This document shows, piece after piece, positions 7,517 through 15,918 of a DNA stretch of 64,000 nucleotides. Positions within the stretch are counted from its first letter, which is position 1; each line of letters starts with the position of its first letter. The notes beneath the pieces are model-generated. The model searched no databases and was not told where the DNA came from. It worked only from the letters and a program-made list of their open reading frames with translations. This DNA comes from an uncultured Acidobacteriia bacterium (GTDB lineage: Bacteria; Acidobacteriota; Terriglobia; Bryobacterales; Bryobacteraceae), in assembly GCA_903828455.1 (NCBI GenBank), contig CAIKMJ010000046.1, positions 124,001 to 188,000 on the forward strand, given 5' to 3'. The translations under genes were made by a program, and so were the position numbers.

Positions 7517-8428
7517 ATGGCAAAGCTGATCAATATTCTGGCGGCTTCGCTCGGCAGCGGGTTGTTGCTGGGCGCCGGATTCCGCCTTGGCGAGAAACTG
7601 GCGGGAGAAGAGCGCGCCGCCGAGGGCGCGGGCGGCACAACGGCGGCGGGAGCGGCCCCGGCCGAACATTTCGGTGGAGGCCATTTCGCTGGAGCTAATG
7701 TAGCCGGTGAGATGTCCGAGCGGCTCGGCTTCCTGGAAGGACGGCTGTCGCATCTGGAGACGGTGGCGGTGCCGCCGCCCATGCCGCCGATCGATCTGAG
7801 CGGTCTGGAAGCACGGCTCGCGGCGCAGGCGAGGGAAGTTGCGGCCGTCCGGATGCGGCTGGACGAAGGGGCGGGGCGGATCGAATCGCTCGGCCAGACC
7901 GACGAGCGGCTGCGGAATGAGCTGCGTGGATGGGTCGACAAACGGGTGGACGAGCGACTGAAGGGCGTGGAGAGCAAGCTGCGGGCGGAAAGCGACGAAG
8001 CCCAGCGGGAAATGCTGAGCGCCGTCATCGACAGCGTTCAGACGCGAGTCATCCTGCGCATATCGAAACTGGAAGAAGAGCTTGCCGGGCAGGCGAACGG
8101 CATGATGGAATTACGCGACTGCACGCTGCGGACGGAAGACAGTATGCAGAAGCTGCTGGGCGGGATCGATCGGCTGATCGCCGCGCAACAGCAGCCGGCA
8201 CGGGCCCCGAAACCTGCACCCGCGCCGGAGCCGGCACCGGAGTTCCGGGCGAAAACAGCGCCGGCGCCCGAAGCCGTAAACGCACGTCCCAGGCAGCCCG
8301 AAAGCGCCCCGCAGCCAAAGCGGGCCGAAAGCCCGGCTGCAGTGAAATCGGCGGCCGATGCGCCGGCGAGACCGGTGGTGATGCCGTCGCTCGATTCCCC
8401 GCGCCGCCGCTGGAGCATTTTCGGATAG
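7517..8428 (+). CDS. Coiled-coil protein with N-terminal membrane helix and Pro/Ala-rich tail
   Basis: A 303-residue protein with a strong ribosome site (AAGAAGGAGG, 8 bases before ATG). Residues about 5-24 form a glycine-rich hydrophobic helix, 66-222 are predicted coiled coil, and 228-290 are low-complexity Pro/Ala/Lys. No catalytic domain is visible. Residues about 160-222 are homologous to residues 318-381 of the downstream receiver fusion (shared pattern QA..MM.LR...RTED......G.D.L). This conserved module suggests the two proteins form a mixed coiled coil or share a partner. Function unknown; the context implies a part in the local signalling system. Confidence 0.72.
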   Translation: MAKLINILAASLGSGLLLGAGFRLGEKLAGEERAAEGAGGTTAAGAAPAEHFGGGHFAGANVAGEMSERLGFLEGRLSHLETVAVPPPMPPIDLSGLEARLAAQAREVAAVRMRLDEGAGRIESLGQTDERLRNELRGWVDKRVDERLKGVESKLRAESDEAQREMLSAVIDSVQTRVILRISKLEEELAGQANGMMELRDCTLRTEDSMQKLLGGIDRLIAAQQQPARAPKPAPAPEPAPEFRAKTAPAPEAVNARPRQPESAPQPKRAESPAAVKSAADAPARPVVMPSLDSPRRRWSIFG

Positions 8429-8650
8429 GGCTAACGTGTACGGGCAGAGTTCGGAACAGTTTCGGAGCATGGAAAGCGCGCAGCTTCGGTGCGCCTCTCC
8501 CGCAAAGGGAAAGTCCGGTTTAATGCCTGATTCTACAGGGTTAATGTTAACGGCAGTACCGTTACCACAGGGGGACCGACAACGTATTCTCAGGTTCCGG
8601 ATTGACGTTAAAATGGGACTTCGGGCCGGTAAGGCGCGAAGAGTTGTGCA
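8429..8650 (+). promoter_or_regulatory. Long leader with possible RNA structure
   Basis: A 222-base spacer before the receiver-fusion gene. It contains a GCGC-CAGCTTCGGT-GCGC hairpin near 8476-8494, a CGCAAAG followed by GTCCGG, and AACGG/CCGTT arms near 8550-8564. It looks more structured than the other spacers but matches no riboswitch class that I can confirm. Confidence 0.3.
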
Positions 8651-10627
8651 ATGACCGCAACCGAAAGATTATCGATTCTTCTGGCCGACGAAGACGCACT
8701 GCGGCGGGACGGCCTGGCGGCAGTCCTGCAGGGGATGCCGGAGTTTCACGTTGTTGCGCAGTGTGCTGACGGGGACCAGGCGCTGATGAAGATTCGGGCG
8801 CTGCGTCCGCAGGTGGCTGTGGTGGATCTCAATCTACCCAAACTTCACGGTATCGAGCTGGTGCGCCGCGTGCGCAGCGAGGCTCTGGGAACGAGGATTA
8901 TAGTGCTTTCCGGAACTGCACACGACGATATCGTGCGCGAAGTGATTCGGGCGGGAGCTGATGGCTACCTGCTCAAAAACGGACCGGTCCGTCATCTGGT
9001 GGATGCGATCTCTTATGTGCGCGACGGCGGCCAGTATTTTTCGCCGCAACTGGGCCGCGACGGCCTCGACCGGCATCTGCTGGAGGAGTCGCCCCGCACC
9101 GGGCCTGCAGTGGACACCGCGTCCCGGCAGACAGTGTTTACGGGGACGGACACACCGGGTGACTTCGAAGGCGAACTGCCCGAAGGGGAAGCGCTCTATG
9201 AGCGCGTTTCGCGCGGACCCCGGTACAGCCGGACTCGCCGGTTTGGGCGGCGCGCAACCGACCGCATTCGGATGCAGCGGATCGTCGACGAGACAGGAAC
9301 CCAGCAACTCGACGAGCGCGACTACGAAATTCTCGACATGATGGCCGAAGGGATCCGGCCCATTCTGGACCGTCTGGACGAAATCGACACGCGGGTGGAG
9401 CAGATGGAGACCGGCGCCGAGCCGGTGCCGAGCAACCCCCGGGGCTGGCTGAGCAGGCAACTTGCGGACACGCTCGAAACGCCGGGACGACAAGGCGGGC
9501 ATGGCAGGCTGAGCAGCGATCTGGAAGCCAGGCTGCCGCGGATGATCGAGGAGGCGGTGAGCGCCCGGTTCCAGCAGATGGCCGGGAAGCTGCAGGACGA
9601 GATTGAAGAGACGCACGTCCGCACGCTGGAATCGTTCGTCAAGAACGTGCAGGTGAAGCTGGTGCAGCGCGTTTCGGCGCTGGAGACGGATATGTCCCGC
9701 CAGGCCAGCGCAATGATGCAGTTGCGGGAATACTCGCAGCGCACCGAAGACAATTTGAGCCGGCTGATTGCCGGCGTGGATAAACTGGCACAGGATCTGC
9801 CCAAACGGCTGGCCGGGATGCAGTCCGGACAGACGCAGTTGCCTTCCGGAACTGTAGTCGCGAAACCAGCGCCGTCACAGGGCGATTTCCGGGCAGCGGG
9901 CTCTGCGTCGGGATATCCTGCGTCGGGATATCCTGCGTCCGGATTTTCTCCGGCCGGGGCGGCTCCGGCTGCTGGCGAAAATTTGACGGATTCGGCCATG
10001 CCGGCTTCGGCGGCAAATCCGGCTGCAAACGACGGGAGCGCGGCCGACGGGTGGTCCTACTCCACCCCGGGCACTGGAGATACAGCGGCATCGCCGGGCG
10101 CGGCGCCGGGCATGGGAAGCGTTATGCGCCCCGCCAATTTCCGCCCGCCTGAATTTGTGCCTCCCGCCAAGCCAAAACCGCCCAAGCGGACCTGGAAGCA
10201 GAATGCGCCGAAGATCTTCTGGATTTCCGTGGCGTCGATTTTAGTCTTAACCGGCGGCGGACTGGGGCTGCGGCGAGCAATGACTCCGCCGGAAGCTGCT
10301 ACCGAAGCCGCGGCAGTCATGGCGGGCAATGGGTCTCCCATGCCGAAGCGTGCGGTCAAACTTACCCCGCCGCCGCCCAATGCCGATCTGAAAACCAAGC
10401 TGTCGGTGGCGCAGGAGTACATGGAGCGCAAGGATTACAGCACGGCAGAGGACATTTACCGCCAGGCGCTGAAGAGCGAACCGCAGAACCCGGAGGTCCT
10501 CAAACTGCTGGCCAGCGTGCTGTATCGCGAAGATAAGATTGAGGAAAGTGCCGCCGTTCTGGACAAACTGCCAAAGGAAGGCCCTCCCGGCACGGCGAAA
10601 GTCCCGGACATTAACGGGGCCCAATAG
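8651..10627 (+). CDS. Receiver-coiled coil-transmembrane-TPR fusion protein
   Basis: A 658-residue protein of unusual architecture. Residues 7-130 are a NarL-type receiver with acidic pair Asp13/Glu14, phospho-acceptor Asp59, Ser87 and Lys109. Residues 219-236 (QLDERDYEILDMMAEGIRP) match the first helix of a LuxR helix-turn-helix, but the DNA-recognition part is absent and a coiled coil follows (about 237-381). A disordered Pro/Ala/Gly region (390-510) leads to one transmembrane helix (about 521-540) and two TPR-like units (584-643). The receiver must be cytoplasmic, so the TPR part is probably periplasmic. The coiled coil is homologous to that of the preceding gene. Function unknown; it may carry a phosphorylation signal to the membrane rather than to DNA. 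Confidence 0.85.
   Translation: MTATERLSILLADEDALRRDGLAAVLQGMPEFHVVAQCADGDQALMKIRALRPQVAVVDLNLPKLHGIELVRRVRSEALGTRIIVLSGTAHDDIVREVIRAGADGYLLKNGPVRHLVDAISYVRDGGQYFSPQLGRDGLDRHLLEESPRTGPAVDTASRQTVFTGTDTPGDFEGELPEGEALYERVSRGPRYSRTRRFGRRATDRIRMQRIVDETGTQQLDERDYEILDMMAEGIRPILDRLDEIDTRVEQMETGAEPVPSNPRGWLSRQLADTLETPGRQGGHGRLSSDLEARLPRMIEEAVSARFQQMAGKLQDEIEETHVRTLESFVKNVQVKLVQRVSALETDMSRQASAMMQLREYSQRTEDNLSRLIAGVDKLAQDLPKRLAGMQSGQTQLPSGTVVAKPAPSQGDFRAAGSASGYPASGYPASGFSPAGAAPAAGENLTDSAMPASAANPAANDGSAADGWSYSTPGTGDTAASPGAAPGMGSVMRPANFRPPEFVPPAKPKPPKRTWKQNAPKIFWISVASILVLTGGGLGLRRAMTPPEAATEAAAVMAGNGSPMPKRAVKLTPPPPNADLKTKLSVAQEYMERKDYSTAEDIYRQALKSEPQNPEVLKLLASVLYREDKIEESAAVLDKLPKEGPPGTAKVPDINGAQ
9911..9940 (+). 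repeat. 15-bp tandem repeat inside the receiver-fusion gene
   Basis: Two copies of GGATATCCTGCGTC(G/C) encode GYPAS twice, flanked by a partial unit and a diverged third copy (GFSPA). The repeat keeps frame and lies in the disordered linker, so copy number could vary without damage. Confidence 0.8.
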
Positions 10628-10691
10628 CGCCTCAAGGGGAGCCGGTTGGCCGGGGTAGTCGGTCCGGCTGCAGAATGTGTCGCCTAAATAT

Positions 10692-10720
10692 TTGACTTCA
10701 CGCGCCGCAAAGGCGAAAAT
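10692..10720 (+). promoter_or_regulatory. Probable promoter of tRNA-Leu
   Basis: TTGACT (10692-10697), 17 bases, then GAAAAT (10715-10720) gives a sigma-70-like promoter about 21 bases before the mature tRNA end. A TGGAGG/CCTCCA hairpin lies between them and the tRNA. Confidence 0.5.
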
Positions 10721-10741
10721 GGAGGTTTCCCCCTCCAATGT

Positions 10742-10828
10742 GCGGATGTGGCGGAACTGGCAGACGCGCTAGATTCAGGTTCTAGTTGGGGCAACTCAGT
10801 GGAGGTTCAAGTCCTCTCATCCGCACCA
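10742..10828 (+). tRNA. tRNA-Leu (anticodon CAG)
   Basis: An 87-base class II tRNA. The acceptor arm GCGGATG pairs with CATCCGC. The anticodon stem CTAGA/TCTAG holds loop TTCAGGT with anticodon CAG, which reads CTG. A long variable arm (TTGGGGCAACTCA region) and the T-arm GGAGGTTCAAGTCCTC are present. The 3' CCA is encoded (10826-10828). All features fit tRNA-Leu. Confidence 0.97.
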
Positions 10829-10951
10829 GATTCAAAACAAGGCATTTAGTTCGTTTTCCCACGCCGATCCGAGGGCGTCTTTGCCCGCGATCCGGCCCTG
10901 TCCCGACTGGTGTTTGATTCCACCTGCCCACGCGGACCTTTCAACCCCGGA

Positions 10952-12349
10952 TCACATCGCGCCGAGCTTCTCCCGGGCCGCCGTGTGCCCCTGCTCTGCA
11001 GCGAGGCGGTATAGGCGCAGGGCCCGCTCGTGGTCTTGCGACACTCCCCATCCATTTTCGTAAAGAACACCGAGGCCGAATTGCGCCGTCGGGTCTCCCT
11101 GTTCGGCCGCGAGCCGGTACCAGCGAGCCGCCTCGCCGAAGTTTTGCGGGACGGCGCCGGACTTTGCCAAATCGGTTCCCGGCGAACCCTGGTAGAGAGC
11201 GCCGAGCGCGACCTGGGCGGCGACGTTCCCCTGATCCGCGGCCATGCGGTACAAGCGCATTGCCAGACTGCGATCCTCGGCAAGACCCCAGCCATTGGCG
11301 CACAGGATGCCGAGGTTGTACTCCGCCTCCGCGCTGCCCTGCGACGCGGCGTGACGGTACAGCCGCAGGGCCTCCTGATAATCGCGCGGCACTCCGCGGC
11401 CGTTGGCATAAAGGATGCCGAGACCGGCCTCGGCAGCAGCATTTCCCTGCGCGGCGGCGAGACGATACAGGCGGACGGCTTCCTCGTAGTTTTGGGGCAC
11501 GCCCTTGCCCTCCGAGTACAGCGCTGCCAAGCCAGCCTGCGCGGCGGCCGAGCCGCGATCCGCCGCCATGCGATACCAGCGAACGGATTCGGCATAATCC
11601 TGCGGCACTCCGCGGCCCTCCTCGTACAGCGCGGCGAGCCGCACCTGGGCACCGGCGTTGCCCTGTGAGGCAGCCGCAATATAAAGACGCACGGCTGACT
11701 CGGGATCCCGCGGTACACCCCAGCCAGCGGCATACAGGACGCCGAGGTTCAGCTCGGCACCGGCATTTCCCTGCTCCGCGGCGAGGCGAAACCAGCGGGC
11801 GGCTTCTTTCAAATCCCGCGTGACGCCCTGGCCCTGCAAATAGAGGACGCCGAGGGCGACCTGCGCGTCGGCGCTTTCCTTGTCGGCGGCCATGCGATAC
11901 CAGCGGGCGGCCTCAATGTAGTCCTGCGCCACGCCCTGACCGCTGGCGTACAGGATGCCGAGATTGAGCTGCGCGCCGGCGTTTCCCGAGGCAGCCGCCA
12001 GACGGAACCAGCGGGCGGCCTCGTTGTAGTCCCGCGGCACGCCGCGACCCTGATAGGACGCGACGCCGAGGGCAGCCTGCGCATCGGGGCTTCCCTGATC
12101 CGCCGCGAGCCTGAGCAGGCGGAGGGCTTCGTCGTAATCCTGCGGCACGCCGCGGCCCTGGTAGTACATGACGCCGAGGTTGGCCTGGGCATCCTTGTTC
12201 CCCTGGCTGGCCAAAGGCCGGCATTCCGCAGACGCCAGATCGAAGGCGTTAGCGTGGAAGGCCTCGACGCAGGTTGCAAGGTCGGCCAGCGCCGGCATGC
12301 AGAGCAGCAGGCTCAGGGCGACAGACCGGACGCCAATAACAGACTTCAC
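10952..12349 (-). CDS. Sel1-repeat (TPR-like) exported protein
   Basis: About 465 residues from the GTG at 12349, giving a signal peptide (VKSVIGVRSVALSLLLCMPA) cleaved near ALA-DLA. The frame stays open upstream to 12769, but that part overlaps the divergent receptor gene and shows no domain. After a short cysteine-containing N-terminal region come eleven Sel1 repeats of 36 residues, each with the A-x-x-x-L-G-x-x-Y..G.GV..D...A..W/L.R.AA pattern, and a partial twelfth. The tenth repeat carries an eight-residue insertion. Sel1 proteins are periplasmic or secreted adaptors. No enzymatic domain is present. Partner unknown. The start remains uncertain because GGAG lies 14 bases ahead. Confidence 0.85.
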   Translation of the reverse strand: MKSVIGVRSVALSLLLCMPALADLATCVEAFHANAFDLASAECRPLASQGNKDAQANLGVMYYQGRGVPQDYDEALRLLRLAADQGSPDAQAALGVASYQGRGVPRDYNEAARWFRLAAASGNAGAQLNLGILYASGQGVAQDYIEAARWYRMAADKESADAQVALGVLYLQGQGVTRDLKEAARWFRLAAEQGNAGAELNLGVLYAAGWGVPRDPESAVRLYIAAASQGNAGAQVRLAALYEEGRGVPQDYAESVRWYRMAADRGSAAAQAGLAALYSEGKGVPQNYEEAVRLYRLAAAQGNAAAEAGLGILYANGRGVPRDYQEALRLYRHAASQGSAEAEYNLGILCANGWGLAEDRSLAMRLYRMAADQGNVAAQVALGALYQGSPGTDLAKSGAVPQNFGEAARWYRLAAEQGDPTAQFGLGVLYENGWGVSQDHERALRLYRLAAEQGHTAAREKLGAM

Positions 12350-12508
12350 GCCAATAATGATATCTCCAACTTCCGCGGGCCACTCTGCCCGGCGGCCAGG
12401 CTGGTCTTTTGTAATGGGTCTTTCATAATTTGCGTTCGGCCCGGTATAGGTATAAAATTGGCAACCAGTAAAGGTACGAGGTTGCGCTTTGGTCGAAGGA
12501 GTTAACGA

Positions 12509-15500
12509 ATGAAACTGACGAAAATTCAACATTTTGGGGGCATAGTTCTGCTGCTGTCGCTGGCGGGAGCTCAGGCGCTCTTCGGGCAGACGAGTTCGTC
12601 TACGATTTCGGGCACTGTCAGCGACACCTCCGGCGCCGCCGTTGTGGGCGCGGCTGTGGCGGTGAAGAACATCGACACCGGGGTGACGGCGAATCTGACG
12701 ACGGATGCCGAAGGGCGCTACCGTGCGCCGGAAATCGTTCTGGGCAATTACGAGGTGCGGGCTACGCATCCGGGGTTCGAGACGGTGGTGCGTTCGGGGA
12801 TCTCGACCGCAGTCGGCGAAGAAGCGATTGTGGACATCTCGCTGCCGGTTGGGCAGGCGAGCCAGGTGGTGACGGTGGACTCGGTGGTGACCCAGGTGGA
12901 TACGTCAACGTCGGCGCTGAGTGTGACCTTCGACCAGCAGCAGATGTCGGATCTGCCGATGGGAACGGCGCGGAACTTCGTGGATCTGATCAATCTGGCG
13001 CCCGGCGTGGCTGCGATTCAGAACGGCAACGGCGGCGTGGCGTACGGCCAGCAGGCGAACTATACGGTTTCGGGTTCGCGGCCCACGGGGCTGGGATTTC
13101 TGATCGACAGCACGAATTTCACGACGTTTAATGGAAAGTCGGCGGGCTCGGGCGCAACGGGCTTTTCGCCGGGCATTGAGGCGCTTTCCCAGTTCCAGGT
13201 GCTGACGAATACGTACAGCGCACAGTTTGGCGGCAACGGGATCGTGGTGAACGCGGCCAGCAAATCGGGCACCAACTCGATGCATGGTTCGGCGTACATC
13301 TTCGTCGGAAACAGCTTTTTCAGTGCGCGCGGGGAATTCGACACGGTGGTGAATCCGGGGCAGACGGCGGCACATGTTCCGCCTTCGCACACGGGAGTTC
13401 TGGGCGGCAGCGTGGGCGGGCCCATCAAAAAGAACAAGCTGTTCTACTTTGTGAATTACGAAGCGACGCGGCAGGGCGGCGAAACGACGCAGCAAAATAC
13501 CAACGTACCGGACGCAAATGCACATGCGGGATATCTGCCGTGCGCGGTTGCGAACGGCACGGCGACCGCCCCGACCAAGGGGGGCGGTAAAGGCGGGACG
13601 ACCACCGGCACAGCCACCTATCCCTGCGACAACAACACCGGACTGGCTTACGTCGGCTTTGCTCCGGCGATTCAGCCGCTGATGAACCTGCTGCCGACGG
13701 CGCAGACTTCGGTTTCGCTCGGCCAGGGCATCCAGACGCAGCTGAATCCGACCGGCGCGCACGACAACTACACGCTGGGACGGGTCGATTACACCATTTC
13801 AGACCGCGACACGATTTTCATGCGCATGGTTCATGAAAATGCTTACCGGCTGATCACGCAGGGTGTGGGCGTTTATACGGAAAAGGACGCGACATCGAAC
13901 TGGTATGCGACGGTGGAAGAGCGGCACACGATTTCGCCGAGCATGATCAATCTGGCGCGAATCAGCCTGCTGCGGCCGCAGGAAATCGCGGTGGAAAATA
14001 CGCCGAGCATTCCGGCACTGCATCTGATCCCGGGATCGATTGCCGACGCTTCGGTCATTGTGCCGTCCGGCAACCGGATTCTGGGGCCGAACCAGAACAC
14101 GCCGTTCAATCTGACGCAGGACGGATTCCAGTTGATGGACGACGTGATCTGGAGCCGCGGGGCGCATAACGTGAAGTTCGGCGTCGGCACCACATACACG
14201 AAGGACTACACCTTTGAAGTGAGCGGAGCGCCGGGCGGGCAGTTGACGTTTAACTCGATTCTGACCTTTATGCAGGGCCTTCCGGCACAGTTGCAGGCGC
14301 CGCTGCCGGGCCAGAGCTACAACAACCGCGACATGTCGGAAAGGACGCTGACGCCTTATATTCATGACGAATGGAAATTTTCGCGCCGGCTGACGCTGAA
14401 CATCGGGCTGCGGTACGAGTGGGCGGCCAATCCGAGCGAGTATCGAAACAACTTCTGGAACTTCCCGCAGCCGCTGACGAATACGACGTGGGTGAATATT
14501 CCGAAGGCGTTTGCGAACAATCCGACGAATAAGAATTTTGCGCCGCGGTTCGGGTTTGCGTACGATCCGTTCAACGATCACAAGACGTCGGTTCGCGGCG
14601 GGTTCGGAATTTTCTATGACGTGATGACCGGCCACATCATCCTGCCGGCCTACTGGGGTGCATATCCGTATGCACAAGGCACGGTGACGAGCCCGCCGTG
14701 GCCGAATCCGTATTCCTCGTTCCAGGGAGCGACGTCGGTATCTGCTCCGTCTCTTGGGGCCGGCGTGTTGTATGGAAACGGCAAAACGAGCACGCCGTAC
14801 GCGATGCAGTACAACCTGAATATTCAGCGCGAGGTGTACAAGGGCGCAATTCTGCAGGTGGCGTATGTGGGGTCGCGCGGGGTACATCTGCTGCAGACGA
14901 TTGAGACGAATCCGCCGCAGATCATCAATGGCGTATTCGGGACGCTGAACACGACGAACGGAACAACGACGCCGAATCCGCGCATCAATCCGAATCTGGG
15001 AAGCCTGGCGATGCGGGCACCGATCGGGAGTTCGCACTACAACGCGCTGCAGGTGAATCTGACGCGCCGGTTTGCCTCGCATTTTTCGGCGAACGTGTCC
15101 TACGCGTATTCGAAGTCGATCGATTACGGTTCGGCGTTCTCACAGGATTCGTCGGTCAGCAGCAATACGCTGACGCTGGACCCTTACAATACGAAAATCG
15201 ACCGCGGGCTTTCGACGTTCGACCGGACGCACGTACTGCGCACGAACATCGTCTATGAGCTGCCGTTCAGCCAGAACCAGTTCGTGAAGGGCTGGAGGCT
15301 GACAGGCATTTACAGCCAGAGCACGGGCGCTCCGACGACGATCACCACCGGATTTGAACGGACCGGCCTCGGCGGCAATTCTGGCGGCGCAAACCGGCCG
15401 GACCTGGCGCCGGGCTGCAGTCCGAATCCGATTATCGGCACGATTCAGGAATGGTTCGACATTTCCTGCTTCACGCTGCAGGCGGTGGGGACGATCGGCA

Positions 15501-15817
15501 ATCTGGGCCGCACCACAGTGATCGGGCCTCCGGCGAAGACGATGAACTTCGGGATCCTGAAAGACACGCGGATACCGAAGATTTCGGAATTCTTCGACCT
15601 TCAGTTCCGAGCCGAGGCGACGAACCTGTTCAACCATCCAAATCTCGATCTGCACGGCAACGGCGGAACCAACGCCACGATGCTTTTCCAGAACGGCGGG
15701 ACGGTGCTGCCGAACGGGACGATTACGGCGCCGACGCTGAATCCGATCGCCGGGCAGATTCTGAGCCAGTTCGGATCGGGCCGGACGCTGACGTTCGCGC
15801 TGAAGGTGATCTTCTAG
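12509..15817 (+). CDS. Oar-like TonB-dependent receptor with carboxypeptidase-regulatory domain
   Basis: A 1102-residue outer-membrane protein. A signal peptide (about 1-27, ending ALFGQ) is followed by a carboxypeptidase-regulatory-like domain (about 32-115; SGTVSDTSGAAVVGAAV), a plug domain and a long beta-barrel ending in aromatic-rich ALKVIF, the usual C-terminal signal for barrel insertion. This build is typical of the Oar-like receptors greatly expanded in acidobacteria and myxobacteria. A strong ribosome site (GAAGGAG) precedes the ATG, and a clear terminator follows. Substrate is not deducible. The divergent neighbour is the Sel1 protein, and the shared 160-base spacer probably contains both promoters. 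Confidence 0.9.
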   Translation: MKLTKIQHFGGIVLLLSLAGAQALFGQTSSSTISGTVSDTSGAAVVGAAVAVKNIDTGVTANLTTDAEGRYRAPEIVLGNYEVRATHPGFETVVRSGISTAVGEEAIVDISLPVGQASQVVTVDSVVTQVDTSTSALSVTFDQQQMSDLPMGTARNFVDLINLAPGVAAIQNGNGGVAYGQQANYTVSGSRPTGLGFLIDSTNFTTFNGKSAGSGATGFSPGIEALSQFQVLTNTYSAQFGGNGIVVNAASKSGTNSMHGSAYIFVGNSFFSARGEFDTVVNPGQTAAHVPPSHTGVLGGSVGGPIKKNKLFYFVNYEATRQGGETTQQNTNVPDANAHAGYLPCAVANGTATAPTKGGGKGGTTTGTATYPCDNNTGLAYVGFAPAIQPLMNLLPTAQTSVSLGQGIQTQLNPTGAHDNYTLGRVDYTISDRDTIFMRMVHENAYRLITQGVGVYTEKDATSNWYATVEERHTISPSMINLARISLLRPQEIAVENTPSIPALHLIPGSIADASVIVPSGNRILGPNQNTPFNLTQDGFQLMDDVIWSRGAHNVKFGVGTTYTKDYTFEVSGAPGGQLTFNSILTFMQGLPAQLQAPLPGQSYNNRDMSERTLTPYIHDEWKFSRRLTLNIGLRYEWAANPSEYRNNFWNFPQPLTNTTWVNIPKAFANNPTNKNFAPRFGFAYDPFNDHKTSVRGGFGIFYDVMTGHIILPAYWGAYPYAQGTVTSPPWPNPYSSFQGATSVSAPSLGAGVLYGNGKTSTPYAMQYNLNIQREVYKGAILQVAYVGSRGVHLLQTIETNPPQIINGVFGTLNTTNGTTTPNPRINPNLGSLAMRAPIGSSHYNALQVNLTRRFASHFSANVSYAYSKSIDYGSAFSQDSSVSSNTLTLDPYNTKIDRGLSTFDRTHVLRTNIVYELPFSQNQFVKGWRLTGIYSQSTGAPTTITTGFERTGLGGNSGGANRPDLAPGCSPNPIIGTIQEWFDISCFTLQAVGTIGNLGRTTVIGPPAKTMNFGILKDTRIPKISEFFDLQFRAEATNLFNHPNLDLHGNGGTNATMLFQNGGTVLPNGTITAPTLNPIAGQILSQFGSGRTLTFALKVIF

Positions 15818-15847
15818 TCAGATTCGCCTGAAGTGCCGCGGTAACAC

Positions 15848-15885
15848 GTGCCGCCCCCGGCTTCGGCTGTGGGCGGCACTTTTTG
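15848..15885 (+). terminator. Rho-independent terminator after the TonB-dependent receptor
   Basis: GTGCCGCCC at 15848-15856 pairs perfectly with GGGCGGCAC at 15871-15879, followed by TTTTT. It lies 30 bases past the receptor stop and separates it from the convergent glycosyltransferase gene. Confidence 0.93.
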
Positions 15886-15918
15886 TTTGCGCCGGCGGCG
15901 GGCCCGATACGGACGGCT

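Noticed and set aside
8470-8580. c-di-GMP-I riboswitch in the leader of the receiver fusion
   Set aside because: CGCAAAG and a CCGG stretch are present, but the GCAAACC block and the canonical GAAA tetraloop are missing. Not enough to call.
10846-11733. Minus-strand frame of 295 codons overlapping the Sel1 gene
   Set aside because: It is a frame-shifted reading of the repetitive Sel1 gene; the apparent repeats come from the DNA repeats.
10952-12349. Possible CRISPR-like array
   Set aside because: The repeats are 108-base coding repeats without unique spacers; they encode the Sel1 units.
13799-15082. Minus-strand frame of 427 codons opposite the first TonB-dependent receptor
   Set aside because: Very rich in Arg and His with no domain; a product of G+C-rich third positions on the coding strand.
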